A stretch of DNA of 64,000 nt from Flavobacterium sp. I3-2 (lineage in GTDB: Bacteria > Bacteroidota > Bacteroidia > Flavobacteriales > Flavobacteriaceae), in assembly GCF_013389595.1 (NCBI RefSeq), contig NZ_CP058306.1:2542001-2606000 (forward strand), given 5' to 3'. The notes under the pieces were generated by a model. That model saw only the letters and a list, made by a program, of their open reading frames with translations, made no database searches and was not told where the DNA came from. Position numbers and translations under genes: made by a program. Shown here in pieces: positions 33,738 to 40,890 of this stretch. The stretch's first letter is position 1, and each line of letters opens with the position of its first letter.

Positions 33738-34754
33738 ATGGAAGAAGTAAAAAAGATTATTAGTGATATTAAGAAAAAAGATATTAAACCTGTTTATTTT
33801 TTAATGGGTGATGAACCTTATTACATCGATAGAATTTCTCAATATATCTCAGATAATGTTTTAAATGAAGATGAAAAAAGTTTTAATCAGATGGTTTTGT
33901 ATGGAAAGGATGTTACTATAAATGACATTATTTCTAACGCAAGAAGATTTCCTTTGATGGCAGATTATCAAGTTATTATTGTTAAAGAAGCACAAGATTT
34001 AGCTCGTACAATAGAACAATTTGATTCTTATTTTACGAATGTTCAAGTCACTACGATTTTGGTTTTTTGTTTTAAATATAAGACATTAGATAAGCGTAAA
34101 AAGGTTTATAAAAACATTGAAAAACACGGGGTTATTTTTGAAAGTAAAAAACTAAAAGATTATCAAATTGAAGGTTGGTTAAAGAAATTGTTAGCTGCCA
34201 AAAAATATGCAATTGATCTAAAAGCAACTGCCATGTTGGTTGAATTTTTAGGAACAGATTTGAATAGAATTGCAAATGAAATTGATAAACTTACCATTAT
34301 TTTACCTGAAGGTACAACGATTTCACCAGATCATATCGAAGAAAATATTGGTATAAGTAAAGAGTTCAATAATTTTGAGTTCATTAAAGCTATTGCAGAA
34401 AAAAACACATTTAAAGCTTATCAAATTGCCAAATACTTTGCTGATAATACAAAAAATAATCCTTTGGTTGTTACTACATCATTGATTTATAATTTCTTCT
34501 CGAAGTTGTTGCAATATCACGGAATTACTTATAAGAATAATAATGTGAATCCAAAAGATATTGCTAGAGATATGAAAGTTTCTGAGTATTTTTTGAAAGA
34601 TTATACAATTGGAGCAAAAAATTATCCCATGAAAAAATGTAGTGAAAATGTAAATTTACTTCGTGATATGGATGTGAAAAGTAAAGGTGTAGGTGCAAAT
34701 GCACTATCTCATCACGATTTACTAATTGAACTTTTAGGTAAGTTTTTTAATTAA
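33738..34754 (+). CDS. holA: DNA polymerase III subunit delta
   Basis: The delta subunit opens the sliding clamp in the clamp-loader complex during replication. The 338 residues show the family start VYFLMGDEPYYIDRISQYI (residues 19-37), NARRFPLMADYQVIIVKEA with the clamp-binding loop, then an ATPase-like lid and a helical collar (LVVTTSLIYNFFSKLLQYHG). The delta subunit lacks a true Walker A, as here. Divergent from the HsdR-domain gene with 67 bp between starts. A tiny membrane protein gene follows by 33 bp. Confidence 0.93.
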   Translation: MEEVKKIISDIKKKDIKPVYFLMGDEPYYIDRISQYISDNVLNEDEKSFNQMVLYGKDVTINDIISNARRFPLMADYQVIIVKEAQDLARTIEQFDSYFTNVQVTTILVFCFKYKTLDKRKKVYKNIEKHGVIFESKKLKDYQIEGWLKKLLAAKKYAIDLKATAMLVEFLGTDLNRIANEIDKLTIILPEGTTISPDHIEENIGISKEFNNFEFIKAIAEKNTFKAYQIAKYFADNTKNNPLVVTTSLIYNFFSKLLQYHGITYKNNNVNPKDIARDMKVSEYFLKDYTIGAKNYPMKKCSENVNLLRDMDVKSKGVGANALSHHDLLIELLGKFFN

Positions 34755-34786
34755 TTTTTAGCGATATTTGCATAAATAATTGAATT

Positions 34787-34969
34787 ATGAGTTTGAATAA
34801 AAATAAAATATTGGGTTATGCTGCATTGATTATGCTTGTTATGGGAATTCTCTTAATCTGCTTAGGTGCATTTAGATATAGAGATATTTCTGGTTACGGT
34901 TTTGCTGCAGTCGGAATCGGTTTTCTTGCCAATGCATGGGTTTTTAGTGCTCTGAAAGGTAGAGTTTAA
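34787..34969 (+). CDS. Small membrane protein (CAL67264-like family)
   Basis: This 60-residue protein has two transmembrane helices (LGYAALIMLVMGILLICLGA and FAAVGIGFLANAWVFSAL) separated by the FRYRDISGYG loop and ends in LKGRV. The composition and the end ...G-F-A-A-V-G-I-G-F-L-A-N-A-W-V-F-S-A-L-K-G-R-V fit the small Flavobacteriia membrane family called CAL67264; I recall this from memory and cannot check it. It has an imperfect promoter box (GATATTTG at 34763-34770) and follows holA by 33 bp. Confidence 0.75.
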   Translation: MSLNKNKILGYAALIMLVMGILLICLGAFRYRDISGYGFAAVGIGFLANAWVFSALKGRV

Positions 34970-34987
34970 TTCTATTAAAATATTATC

Positions 34988-35022
34988 AAAACACTGTTAG
35001 AAATTTCTTTCAGTGTTTTTTT
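34988..35022. terminator. Bidirectional terminator
   Basis: AAAACACTG / CAGTGTTTT stem with an inner GAAATTTC palindrome and a T run, after the small membrane protein and before the convergent 107-aa gene. Confidence 0.75.
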
Positions 35023-35345
35023 TATTCCGTAATGAAATCAGTATTTAAAAGATCAACAACAATTCCGCTACCAATTAAAATATTACCTTCATAAAAATCA
35101 AAATCCAACCCAATGTAAATTTTATTCAAAGTTTTCCAATCTGTATAAAGCGTAATTTCTGATTTGACAATATCATTTGGATAAACCAAATCGATTTCTA
35201 AAAAATTCTTACTTCCAAAAACAATTTTATTTTGGAAATCAAATAAAAAACCAGCTCTTGAACCATTAGAAAAAGGTGTTGATTTTCCACTTTTTATTTC
35301 GCTTGAATACGTGAGAAGGGCTACAAAATGCGGTTTATTTTCCAT
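35022..35345 (-). CDS. Stand-alone EF-Tu domain 3-like protein (107 aa)
   Basis: The whole protein resembles the third (C-terminal) beta-barrel domain of elongation factor Tu. It begins KPHFVALLTYSSEIKSGKST-PFSNGSRAGFLF, parallel to the EF-Tu stretch KPHTKFESEVYILSKDEGG then RHTPFFKGYRPQFYF, and ends LDFDFYEGNILIGSGIVVDL, parallel to [20 protein letters not shown]. The GTPase and domain 2 are absent, and the residues between the two halves are only loosely alike. It is transcribed alone. No function is known to me for such free domains; binding of an aminoacyl-tRNA or of an EF-Tu partner is a guess. Confidence 0.7.
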   Translation of the reverse strand: MENKPHFVALLTYSSEIKSGKSTPFSNGSRAGFLFDFQNKIVFGSKNFLEIDLVYPNDIVKSEITLYTDWKTLNKIYIGLDFDFYEGNILIGSGIVVDLLNTDFITE

Positions 35346-35472
35346 TCTACAAATCTATAGAAATTATTTAATTTGTCTCAAATGAAAACAATATTAACTT
35401 CTAAAAAATTGTTATCATAAAAAGAAAATAGTATATTTAACTTATTGGTTGATTGTTTATTATTGTTTTATC

Positions 35473-36039
35473 ATGAAAAGATATTTTTTAATATGGATTT
35501 TGCTTTTAACTTTTGTTTCGAATGCACAAACCAAATTGATAGCTTTCAAAAGTCATAGTGGAAATTCGGTAGATTTTACAAATTCTGTTTCTGAAGATTT
35601 TTTTGATAGTAATCTTTCTAATTTAGGAGATGTAATAAGACGAGGAGTTATTAATTCCAAATTAGATACAGTAATTTTCTTAGATGAACATAAAAGTGTT
35701 ATTGTTACAAGCGAATTTTGTCGTGAATTTCATACAAATGATACAACTGATTGGAAACCAGGAAAAGATACATTAATTGATAATCCGGTTTTTATAATTT
35801 CAAATTTAGATAGTATCAAATCAAATTTAAAAAATGATTTTTATTTTAGAAATGATATTGACAATGTTGTGTTTTTAAAATACGATGCGAAAAAGAAAAC
35901 GTATAAAAATGTAACTCCTAAAACTAAAAAGGTAAAAAAGAAAAAAAATCAAGAAAGTTCAAATTCAAATGCAACCCTTTTTGGTTTTTTGTTAATCTCA
36001 AGTGCTGTCGGTTTTTTGGGTATTCGAAGAAAAAAATAA
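35473..36039 (+). CDS. Exported membrane-anchored protein, tandem paralogue 1 (188 aa)
   Basis: A signal peptide (MKRYFLIWILLLTFVSNAQT) is followed by TKLIAFKSHSGNSVDFTNSV, a variable middle, then KKTYKNVTPKTKKVKKKKNQ and the tail NATLFGFLLISSAVGFLGIRRKK, a hydrophobic helix ending in four basic residues. The frame extends to a TTG at 35449, but the ATG at 35473 starts the signal peptide. It is followed 10 bp later by a paralogue of exactly the same length. The tail keeps the layout of C-terminal sorting/anchor signals (PEP-CTERM-like without the PEP). Unknown function. Confidence 0.65.
   Translation: MKRYFLIWILLLTFVSNAQTKLIAFKSHSGNSVDFTNSVSEDFFDSNLSNLGDVIRRGVINSKLDTVIFLDEHKSVIVTSEFCREFHTNDTTDWKPGKDTLIDNPVFIISNLDSIKSNLKNDFYFRNDIDNVVFLKYDAKKKTYKNVTPKTKKVKKKKNQESSNSNATLFGFLLISSAVGFLGIRRKK
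35881..36039 (+). repeat. Direct repeat, copy A (end of paralogue 1)
   Basis: This 159-bp segment recurs at 36458-36616 with about seven differences by eye, the offset being exactly 577 bp. It encodes the Lys-rich linker and C-terminal membrane tail. The middle parts of the two genes differ far more, so the repeat is either recently converted or strongly constrained. Confidence 0.85.
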
Positions 36040-36049
36040 AATTTTAATT

Positions 36050-36616
36050 ATGAAAAGATATATTTTAATGTGCATAGGATTTTTCACTTTTGTTTCTAAT
36101 GCGCAAACCAAATTGATAGCATATAAAAGTCATAGTGGAAATTCGGTAGATTTTACGAATGCTGTTTCAGAAGATTTTTTTGATAGTAATGTTTCAAATT
36201 TTGGAATCATTGAAAAACATTTTGAGTTTGAAGAAAAAATTGATTCCGTAATTTTCATTGATGATAATAAAAGTGTTATTGTCAGTTCAAGAGTTGCGAA
36301 TAAAAAATATGCTTCATCAAAAAATATGAATTCTAGAAAAGATACATTACATAATAATCCATATTTGAATTTTAAAAACTTAGATAACATAAATAAGAAT
36401 CTTAATGACAATTTAATAAATTTCAATCAAGATATTGATAAAGTTATTTTCTTGAAATACGATGCTGATAAGAAAACGTATAAAAATGTAACACCTAAAA
36501 CTAAAAAGGTAAAAAAGAAAAAAAATCAAGAAAGTTCAAATTCAAACGCAACCCTTTTTGGTTTTTTGTTAATCTCAAGTGCTGTTGGTTTTTTGGGAAT
36601 TCGAAGAAAAAAATAA
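36050..36616 (+). CDS. Exported membrane-anchored protein, tandem paralogue 2 (188 aa)
   Basis: Second member of the tandem pair. The signal peptide (MKRYILMCIGFFTFVSNAQT), the TKLIAYKSHSGNSVDFTNAV segment and the last 53 residues match paralogue 1 almost exactly, while residues about 45-125 differ strongly (ENFEFEEKIDSVIFIDDNKS-like block kept, flanks changed). The start is the ATG at 36050, not the upstream GTG at 36002, which lies inside the previous gene. It is separated by 10 bp and 1 bp from its neighbours, so the trio 35473-37745 is one operon. Confidence 0.65.
   Translation: MKRYILMCIGFFTFVSNAQTKLIAYKSHSGNSVDFTNAVSEDFFDSNVSNFGIIEKHFEFEEKIDSVIFIDDNKSVIVSSRVANKKYASSKNMNSRKDTLHNNPYLNFKNLDNINKNLNDNLINFNQDIDKVIFLKYDADKKTYKNVTPKTKKVKKKKNQESSNSNATLFGFLLISSAVGFLGIRRKK
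36458..36616 (+). repeat. Direct repeat, copy B (end of paralogue 2)
   Basis: Second copy of the 159-bp repeat described at 35881-36039, at the same distance from the stop codon. Confidence 0.85.
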
Positions 36617-36617
36617 A

Positions 36618-37745
36618 ATGAAATTCTATTTATCAGCTGTTCTTCGTAATTTTCTTTTTTTATTTATTGTTTTTTTTCCTGTAACGTTCTTAGGTGGATT
36701 TCAATATGTGATTACAGATTTTATATTTGGTCGATTTATCGCATTTTTAGCTCATTCCATTTTTAAGAATCGATTAGCAAGAATCGATTTTTCGTCAGAT
36801 AGTTTATCCATGTATCTTTTAGTAGGAATTTTATTTCTAATTTCTATTTTGTTTTCGAGTTTCAAATATTTTAAAATACAAAGGAAATTTTTTGACAATC
36901 TCTTTGGTTTTTATTTAGTTTTAATACTTTTAAAATATGGATTTGATAAAGTTTTTAAAGCACAATTTTATCTTCCTGAACCCAATATTCTTTTTACTCG
37001 ATTTGGAAATTTAGACCGAGATATTTTGTTTTGGAGTACAATGGGAATTTCCTATTCCTATTCTTTAATTTTAGGAATAATTGAAGTTGGTGTTGCCATT
37101 TTATTACTCATTCCGAGAACAAAAATTATCGGAGCTATACTTTCTAGCTTTGTATTTTTACAAATCATTTCAATCAATCTATCATTTGATATTTCGGTTA
37201 AATTGTTTTCAAGTGTACTTTTCTTGATTAGTATTTATGTTTCTAGCCATTTTTGGATTAAAATTTGGAACGTTTTGATTCCAGAAAAAAATACTGATTC
37301 ATCAAATATTTGGATTCAACGTTTACTATTAAGTTTAAAAACTTTTTTTGTTTGCTTTGTAGTTTGGAATTGTTTTTCTCCTTTTCTAGCACAAAATCAA
37401 TTCAATGATGATTTAATTGAACGCCCATTTTTACATGGAGTTTATAAAAATATCAATACTGAAGAAGAAATTGAATATGTTTTTTTTCATCGAAATGAAT
37501 ACATTATTTTTATGAATGATAACGATATACAAATGGATTATAAATATGTTTTTAAGGAAAACCAATTGAATCTCGAAAATAGTAAAGGCAAAAAAATCTC
37601 GTTTTATTATCAATATACAGATAAAGATTCTTTATTAACTTTAAAAAATGAACAAGTAAATTTAAAATTTAAAGCATTAGATTGGAGAAAAAGTAGAGCG
37701 TTACAACCTTTATTTCATCTCATGATTGAAGATGTTAAAGAATAA
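36618..37745 (+). CDS. Multi-pass membrane protein, DoxX-like, with soluble C-terminal domain (375 aa)
   Basis: About six to eight transmembrane helices occupy residues 8-270, including FKYFKIQRKFFDNLFGFYLVLI-type segments and a DoxX-like core (LVLILLKYGFDKVFKAQF, SYSYSLILGIIEVGVAILLL, IPRTKIIGAILSSFVFLQ). The last 105 residues are a soluble beta-rich domain (HGVYKNINTEEEIEYVFFHR). DoxX proteins take part in quinone or redox reactions in the membrane. The ATG at 36618 begins one base after the stop of paralogue 2; the longer frame from 36579 is inside that gene. A terminator follows at once. Confidence 0.7.
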   Translation: MKFYLSAVLRNFLFLFIVFFPVTFLGGFQYVITDFIFGRFIAFLAHSIFKNRLARIDFSSDSLSMYLLVGILFLISILFSSFKYFKIQRKFFDNLFGFYLVLILLKYGFDKVFKAQFYLPEPNILFTRFGNLDRDILFWSTMGISYSYSLILGIIEVGVAILLLIPRTKIIGAILSSFVFLQIISINLSFDISVKLFSSVLFLISIYVSSHFWIKIWNVLIPEKNTDSSNIWIQRLLLSLKTFFVCFVVWNCFSPFLAQNQFNDDLIERPFLHGVYKNINTEEEIEYVFFHRNEYIIFMNDNDIQMDYKYVFKENQLNLENSKGKKISFYYQYTDKDSLLTLKNEQVNLKFKALDWRKSRALQPLFHLMIEDVKE

Positions 37746-37772
37746 AAAATGGAACTTTTGTTCCATTTTTTA
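37744..37772. terminator. Bidirectional terminator
   Basis: AAAAATGGAA / TTCCATTTTT hairpin with a 6-base loop between the DoxX-like and S41 peptidase genes, which converge. Confidence 0.85.
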
Positions 37773-39401
37773 TTCTTTAAGGCCAAGTTTATTGATAATC
37801 CAATCCATTTCTGGATCTTCTTTATTTATGATTTCATCTGTAGTTGGAATAATTGTAACATCAGGACGAATGCCATGACCAAATTCTTCAGTTTGATGTA
37901 AAGGTTTTACATTCATAACCCCCAATCGCCATTTCAATTTTGAATTCGGAAGTGTTAATATGGGTAATCTTCCAGCAACAGTTCCATTATAAGTTCCACC
38001 AGTTTCATTTCCTATAAACGTAGCACGATTTGTTCCTTTCAAATTTGATGAAATTACAGAAGCCGCAGAGAATGATAACCCATCGGTTAAAACAAATAAT
38101 TCACCATCATAATTATTTTGTTTTCGTTTACTTTTGTTTTCCTGTTCAAGCTTGTAGTAAAATTTTCCATCTTTTCCTTTTTTTGTTTTAAAAAAAACTA
38201 TAGGAGATTGTATGGCATAATAGGGCGAAAGTAATATATAATGTAAAATAGAATGACCCGCATTCATGTAATACGGTAATTTCCATTTCGAAGTTACAAC
38301 TGTTGGATTCAATAAAATATATTCTTCTTCTTTGGTCAAATAAGCATACAATTCATCGATTTCATTAACTCTGCCACCAGTATTTCCTCTTAAATCTAAA
38401 ACTAAATTTTGGACGTTCTTTTTTTTAATTTCTTCAAAAATCGCTTTGTAAGCTTTTTTGTACTTTGTTCCAGTAAAACTTTGGATCTTTAGAACAGCAA
38501 ATGTAGAATCCTTTGTTGGATAGGATAAATCAATTGTATATTCTTTTTTAAGAAGATTGTAATTGTAAATTCGATCTTTTTTAGCTAATTTTTTTAAACT
38601 ATCTCTTTCAACCCGACGCTGTTCTTTGGTTAGAATTTTTTTGATTGGTTTAAGAGTGTCTGTTTTTACAGTTACAATGGAATCTCTTTGAATATTTGAT
38701 TGATTTGAAGTTTTATTTTTTTTAATTTCCTTTTTGAAAATTCGATGTACGGTTTGAGTAGATATTGAATCCGCACAATTGATTCTCATTGTTAATGAAT
38801 CAACGATACCAATTTCTGAAGCATAATAACTAGGAAGTTTTTTACCAAACCATTTTTCTATAAATGTTTCATTAAATCCATCAGAAGTAATTGTTGCTCT
38901 ATATTTTTCGTAAAATTTTTGTGGCGAAATCCCATTAATATTTAAAACAATAGCCCCTTGTTTAATTTCTTTATTTTCTGAATTATTTTTTAGAACATAT
39001 AGATTTCCATTGTTCCACAAAAAATCAAACTGAGAAATTGGAGATTTACTACCTCTATATTTTTTTTTATTTTCTTTTTCATATTGTTCGCTCAGTAAAT
39101 TCAAACTCATATGTCCTTGACGAACACTGGCAACAACTGGAGCTACTTTTAAATAAAAATCATTCGGTTTTAAGGGTTTTGTAATTGTATTTGAAAGACT
39201 ATCAAATTTTTGATGCAGATTTTCTTTTGAAATATACCAATCTACATCCGGATGCATATTGAATAATTTTCGTTCAACAAATTTTAAATCTTTTTTCATT
39301 TGCTCAACCGAAAGTTCAGAATGCATTCGAACATTATTCTTTTTTTCTGATGCACATCCAAACAAAACAAATGAAAGTACAAGAATGGATATTTTTTTCA
39401 T
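37770..39401 (-). CDS. S41 family peptidase, lipoprotein
   Basis: This 543-residue C-terminal-processing-type serine protease has a lipobox LFGC (residues 13-16). The catalytic part has the PDZ-like QGAIVLNINGISPQKFYEKY region, YPTKDSTFAVLKIQSFTG, NLVLDLRGNTGGRVNEID and the nucleophile block ELFVLTDGLSFSAASVIS (Ser in GLSFSAA), with FIGNETGGTYNG completing the site. A lysine- and serine-rich insert of about 65 residues (from KEIKKNKTSNQSN to LKKLAKKDRIYNYN) splits the N-terminal and catalytic parts. The ATG at 39401 is chosen because the upstream TTG overlaps a TATCTTTG promoter box (39411-39418). The substrate is unknown. Confidence 0.9.
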   Translation of the reverse strand: MKKISILVLSFVLFGCASEKKNNVRMHSELSVEQMKKDLKFVERKLFNMHPDVDWYISKENLHQKFDSLSNTITKPLKPNDFYLKVAPVVASVRQGHMSLNLLSEQYEKENKKKYRGSKSPISQFDFLWNNGNLYVLKNNSENKEIKQGAIVLNINGISPQKFYEKYRATITSDGFNETFIEKWFGKKLPSYYASEIGIVDSLTMRINCADSISTQTVHRIFKKEIKKNKTSNQSNIQRDSIVTVKTDTLKPIKKILTKEQRRVERDSLKKLAKKDRIYNYNLLKKEYTIDLSYPTKDSTFAVLKIQSFTGTKYKKAYKAIFEEIKKKNVQNLVLDLRGNTGGRVNEIDELYAYLTKEEEYILLNPTVVTSKWKLPYYMNAGHSILHYILLSPYYAIQSPIVFFKTKKGKDGKFYYKLEQENKSKRKQNNYDGELFVLTDGLSFSAASVISSNLKGTNRATFIGNETGGTYNGTVAGRLPILTLPNSKLKWRLGVMNVKPLHQTEEFGHGIRPDVTIIPTTDEIINKEDPEMDWIINKLGLKE

Positions 39402-39410
39402 TTTTTTATT

Positions 39411-39418
39411 CAAAGATA
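39411..39418 (-). promoter_or_regulatory. -7 promoter box of the S41 peptidase gene
   Basis: TATCTTTG on the minus strand, an exact match to TAnnTTTG, 9 bases before the ATG at 39401. No clear TTG box at the expected spacing. Confidence 0.5.
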
Positions 39419-39816
39419 GTTAAAATAGCAAAAAAATCTCTTTATGGAAATAGTGAATTTCATGTGTTTGATTTACTTGTTTTTAATTTTTTATTAAAAT
39501 TTATACCGCAATTTAGCTTTAAAATGTTAAAAATAAATTGAATATACCTGAAAGTGGGGATTTTTTGATGTTTTTAATTTATAGATATTTGTCATGTAAT
39601 TATTTCATAAAGATTGAAAAATTGTTGTTGTTTGTTTTTTTGTTGACATAGTTTTAAATATTAGGCCTAACCAACCACTTATTTAAAAAAAAGAGAAATC
39701 ACTTAATATAGTTTTTATTAGTTGTTTATTTTACTATTTAAGTTTTTGAAAGAAATTTGTTTGTTATTTCTGCTCTTTTTGAAATTAAAACATCAATCTA
39801 TTTATTAGTTATTTTT
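39419..39816. other. Gene-free AT-rich stretch
   Basis: About 400 bp between the S41 peptidase and rlmF terminator with no frame that looks coding: the longest are short, AT-driven and without homology I recognise. It contains T and A runs and one TTGACA, but no clear promoter box for a plus-strand gene and no stable hairpin I can see. I see nothing certain in it. Confidence 0.5.
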
Positions 39817-39847
39817 AAAAGGAAGTGTAAAAAATCACTTCCTTTTT
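39817..39847 (-). terminator. Terminator of rlmF
   Basis: AAAAGGAAGTG / CACTTCCTTTT hairpin with an 8-base loop, A run on the left, 16 bp after the stop codon of the minus-strand rlmF gene. Confidence 0.8.
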
Positions 39848-39862
39848 ATTTTGAAAAAATCG

Positions 39863-40771
39863 CTAGAATTTCCAAGCTAAAATACGACTAGTTTTATTTC
39901 CTTGTTCCATATTTATTATTCGATATTCTTTGGCATCTGATTTTTTTAGTAAATATTGTAAAGGTTTTAAATGCTCTTTATTTGAAACTAATGTTGTAAA
40001 CCAAATAACTTGCGTTTTAAAATGTTTACTTTCATAAATATAGTTGGTAATAAAAGCTTTTTCACCACCTTCATACCAAAGCTCATTATTTTGACCACTG
40101 AAATTTTGAATTGGTTTAACTTTTATTTCTTTACCTAAATTTTTTAACTTTCGGCTTGTCTTTGATATTGCTTCTTCTTTCGATTTAAAAAAGGGAGGAT
40201 TACAAATTACAACATCAAAATATTCTTTTTCTTTAATGATGTTTTTTAGAACATTTCGTTTATTATCCTGTTTTCTAATCGATACATTTTGATTCAAAAA
40301 TGCATTGTTCTCAATAATGTTTTTAGCTGATTTGATAGATTCATCATCAACTTCAGAACCAACAAACTCCCAGCCATATTCAGCAACTCCAATAATAGGA
40401 TAAATTGTATTTGCTCCAATTCCTAAGTCTAAAATTTTCACACGTTTACCAGTCGGAATTTGATTATCATTAGTTTCTGCCAATAAATCGGCTATATAAT
40501 GTATGTAATCTGCTCTTCCTGGAATTGGAGGACAAAGATTTGTTTTAGGCATTTGCCAAAATGTGATTTTATATTCACTCATCAAAATAGCTTTGTTTAA
40601 TAAAACAACTGCTTCTGGAATTGCAAAATCAATAGTATCTTTTCCTGAAGGATTCTTTTTTATGTATGAAATCAATTCTGGAACAAATTGTATTAGTTTC
40701 TCAAAATCATACGATTTATTATGTTTGTTTCTAGGATGTAATTTCTTTTTAGTTTGATTAGAATCTTTCAT
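39863..40771 (-). CDS. rlmF: 23S rRNA (adenine(1618)-N(6))-methyltransferase
   Basis: RlmF adds a methyl group to A1618 of 23S rRNA using S-adenosylmethionine. The 302-residue protein shows the family start LHPRNKHNKSYDFEKLIQ, the substrate block NLCPPIPGRADYIHYIADLL, the SAM site ILDLGIGANTIYPIIG (near 125-140) and the catalytic NPPF in VVICNPPFFKSKEEA. All match YbiN/RlmF. It is transcribed alone with its own terminator, divergent from the M14 peptidase gene by 119 bp. Confidence 0.95.
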   Translation of the reverse strand: MKDSNQTKKKLHPRNKHNKSYDFEKLIQFVPELISYIKKNPSGKDTIDFAIPEAVVLLNKAILMSEYKITFWQMPKTNLCPPIPGRADYIHYIADLLAETNDNQIPTGKRVKILDLGIGANTIYPIIGVAEYGWEFVGSEVDDESIKSAKNIIENNAFLNQNVSIRKQDNKRNVLKNIIKEKEYFDVVICNPPFFKSKEEAISKTSRKLKNLGKEIKVKPIQNFSGQNNELWYEGGEKAFITNYIYESKHFKTQVIWFTTLVSNKEHLKPLQYLLKKSDAKEYRIINMEQGNKTSRILAWKF

Positions 40772-40869
40772 GAAATAGATTTTTTACAAAATTAGTTCAA
40801 TTTAATGGTTTATTGAAGTTGAGACTGTTTTTTTAAGAATTTAAATGAATCGTAAAAAAAATCAAATTG

Positions 40870-40877
40870 TATCTTTG
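40870..40877 (+). promoter_or_regulatory. -7 promoter box of the M14 peptidase gene
   Basis: TATCTTTG, 13 bases before the ATG at 40891; no clear TTG box at the right distance. Confidence 0.45.
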
Positions 40878-40890
40878 CAAAAATATGTAA

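Noticed and set aside
36618..37745. The multi-pass protein as an exosortase for the paralogue tails
   Set aside because: The conserved Cys-Arg-His triad of exosortases is not visible; a DoxX-like core fits better.
39350..39541. A 63-residue plus-strand frame at the start of the S41 peptidase gene
   Set aside because: It overlaps the S41 gene antisense, is dominated by A/T-rich codons and has no recognisable features.
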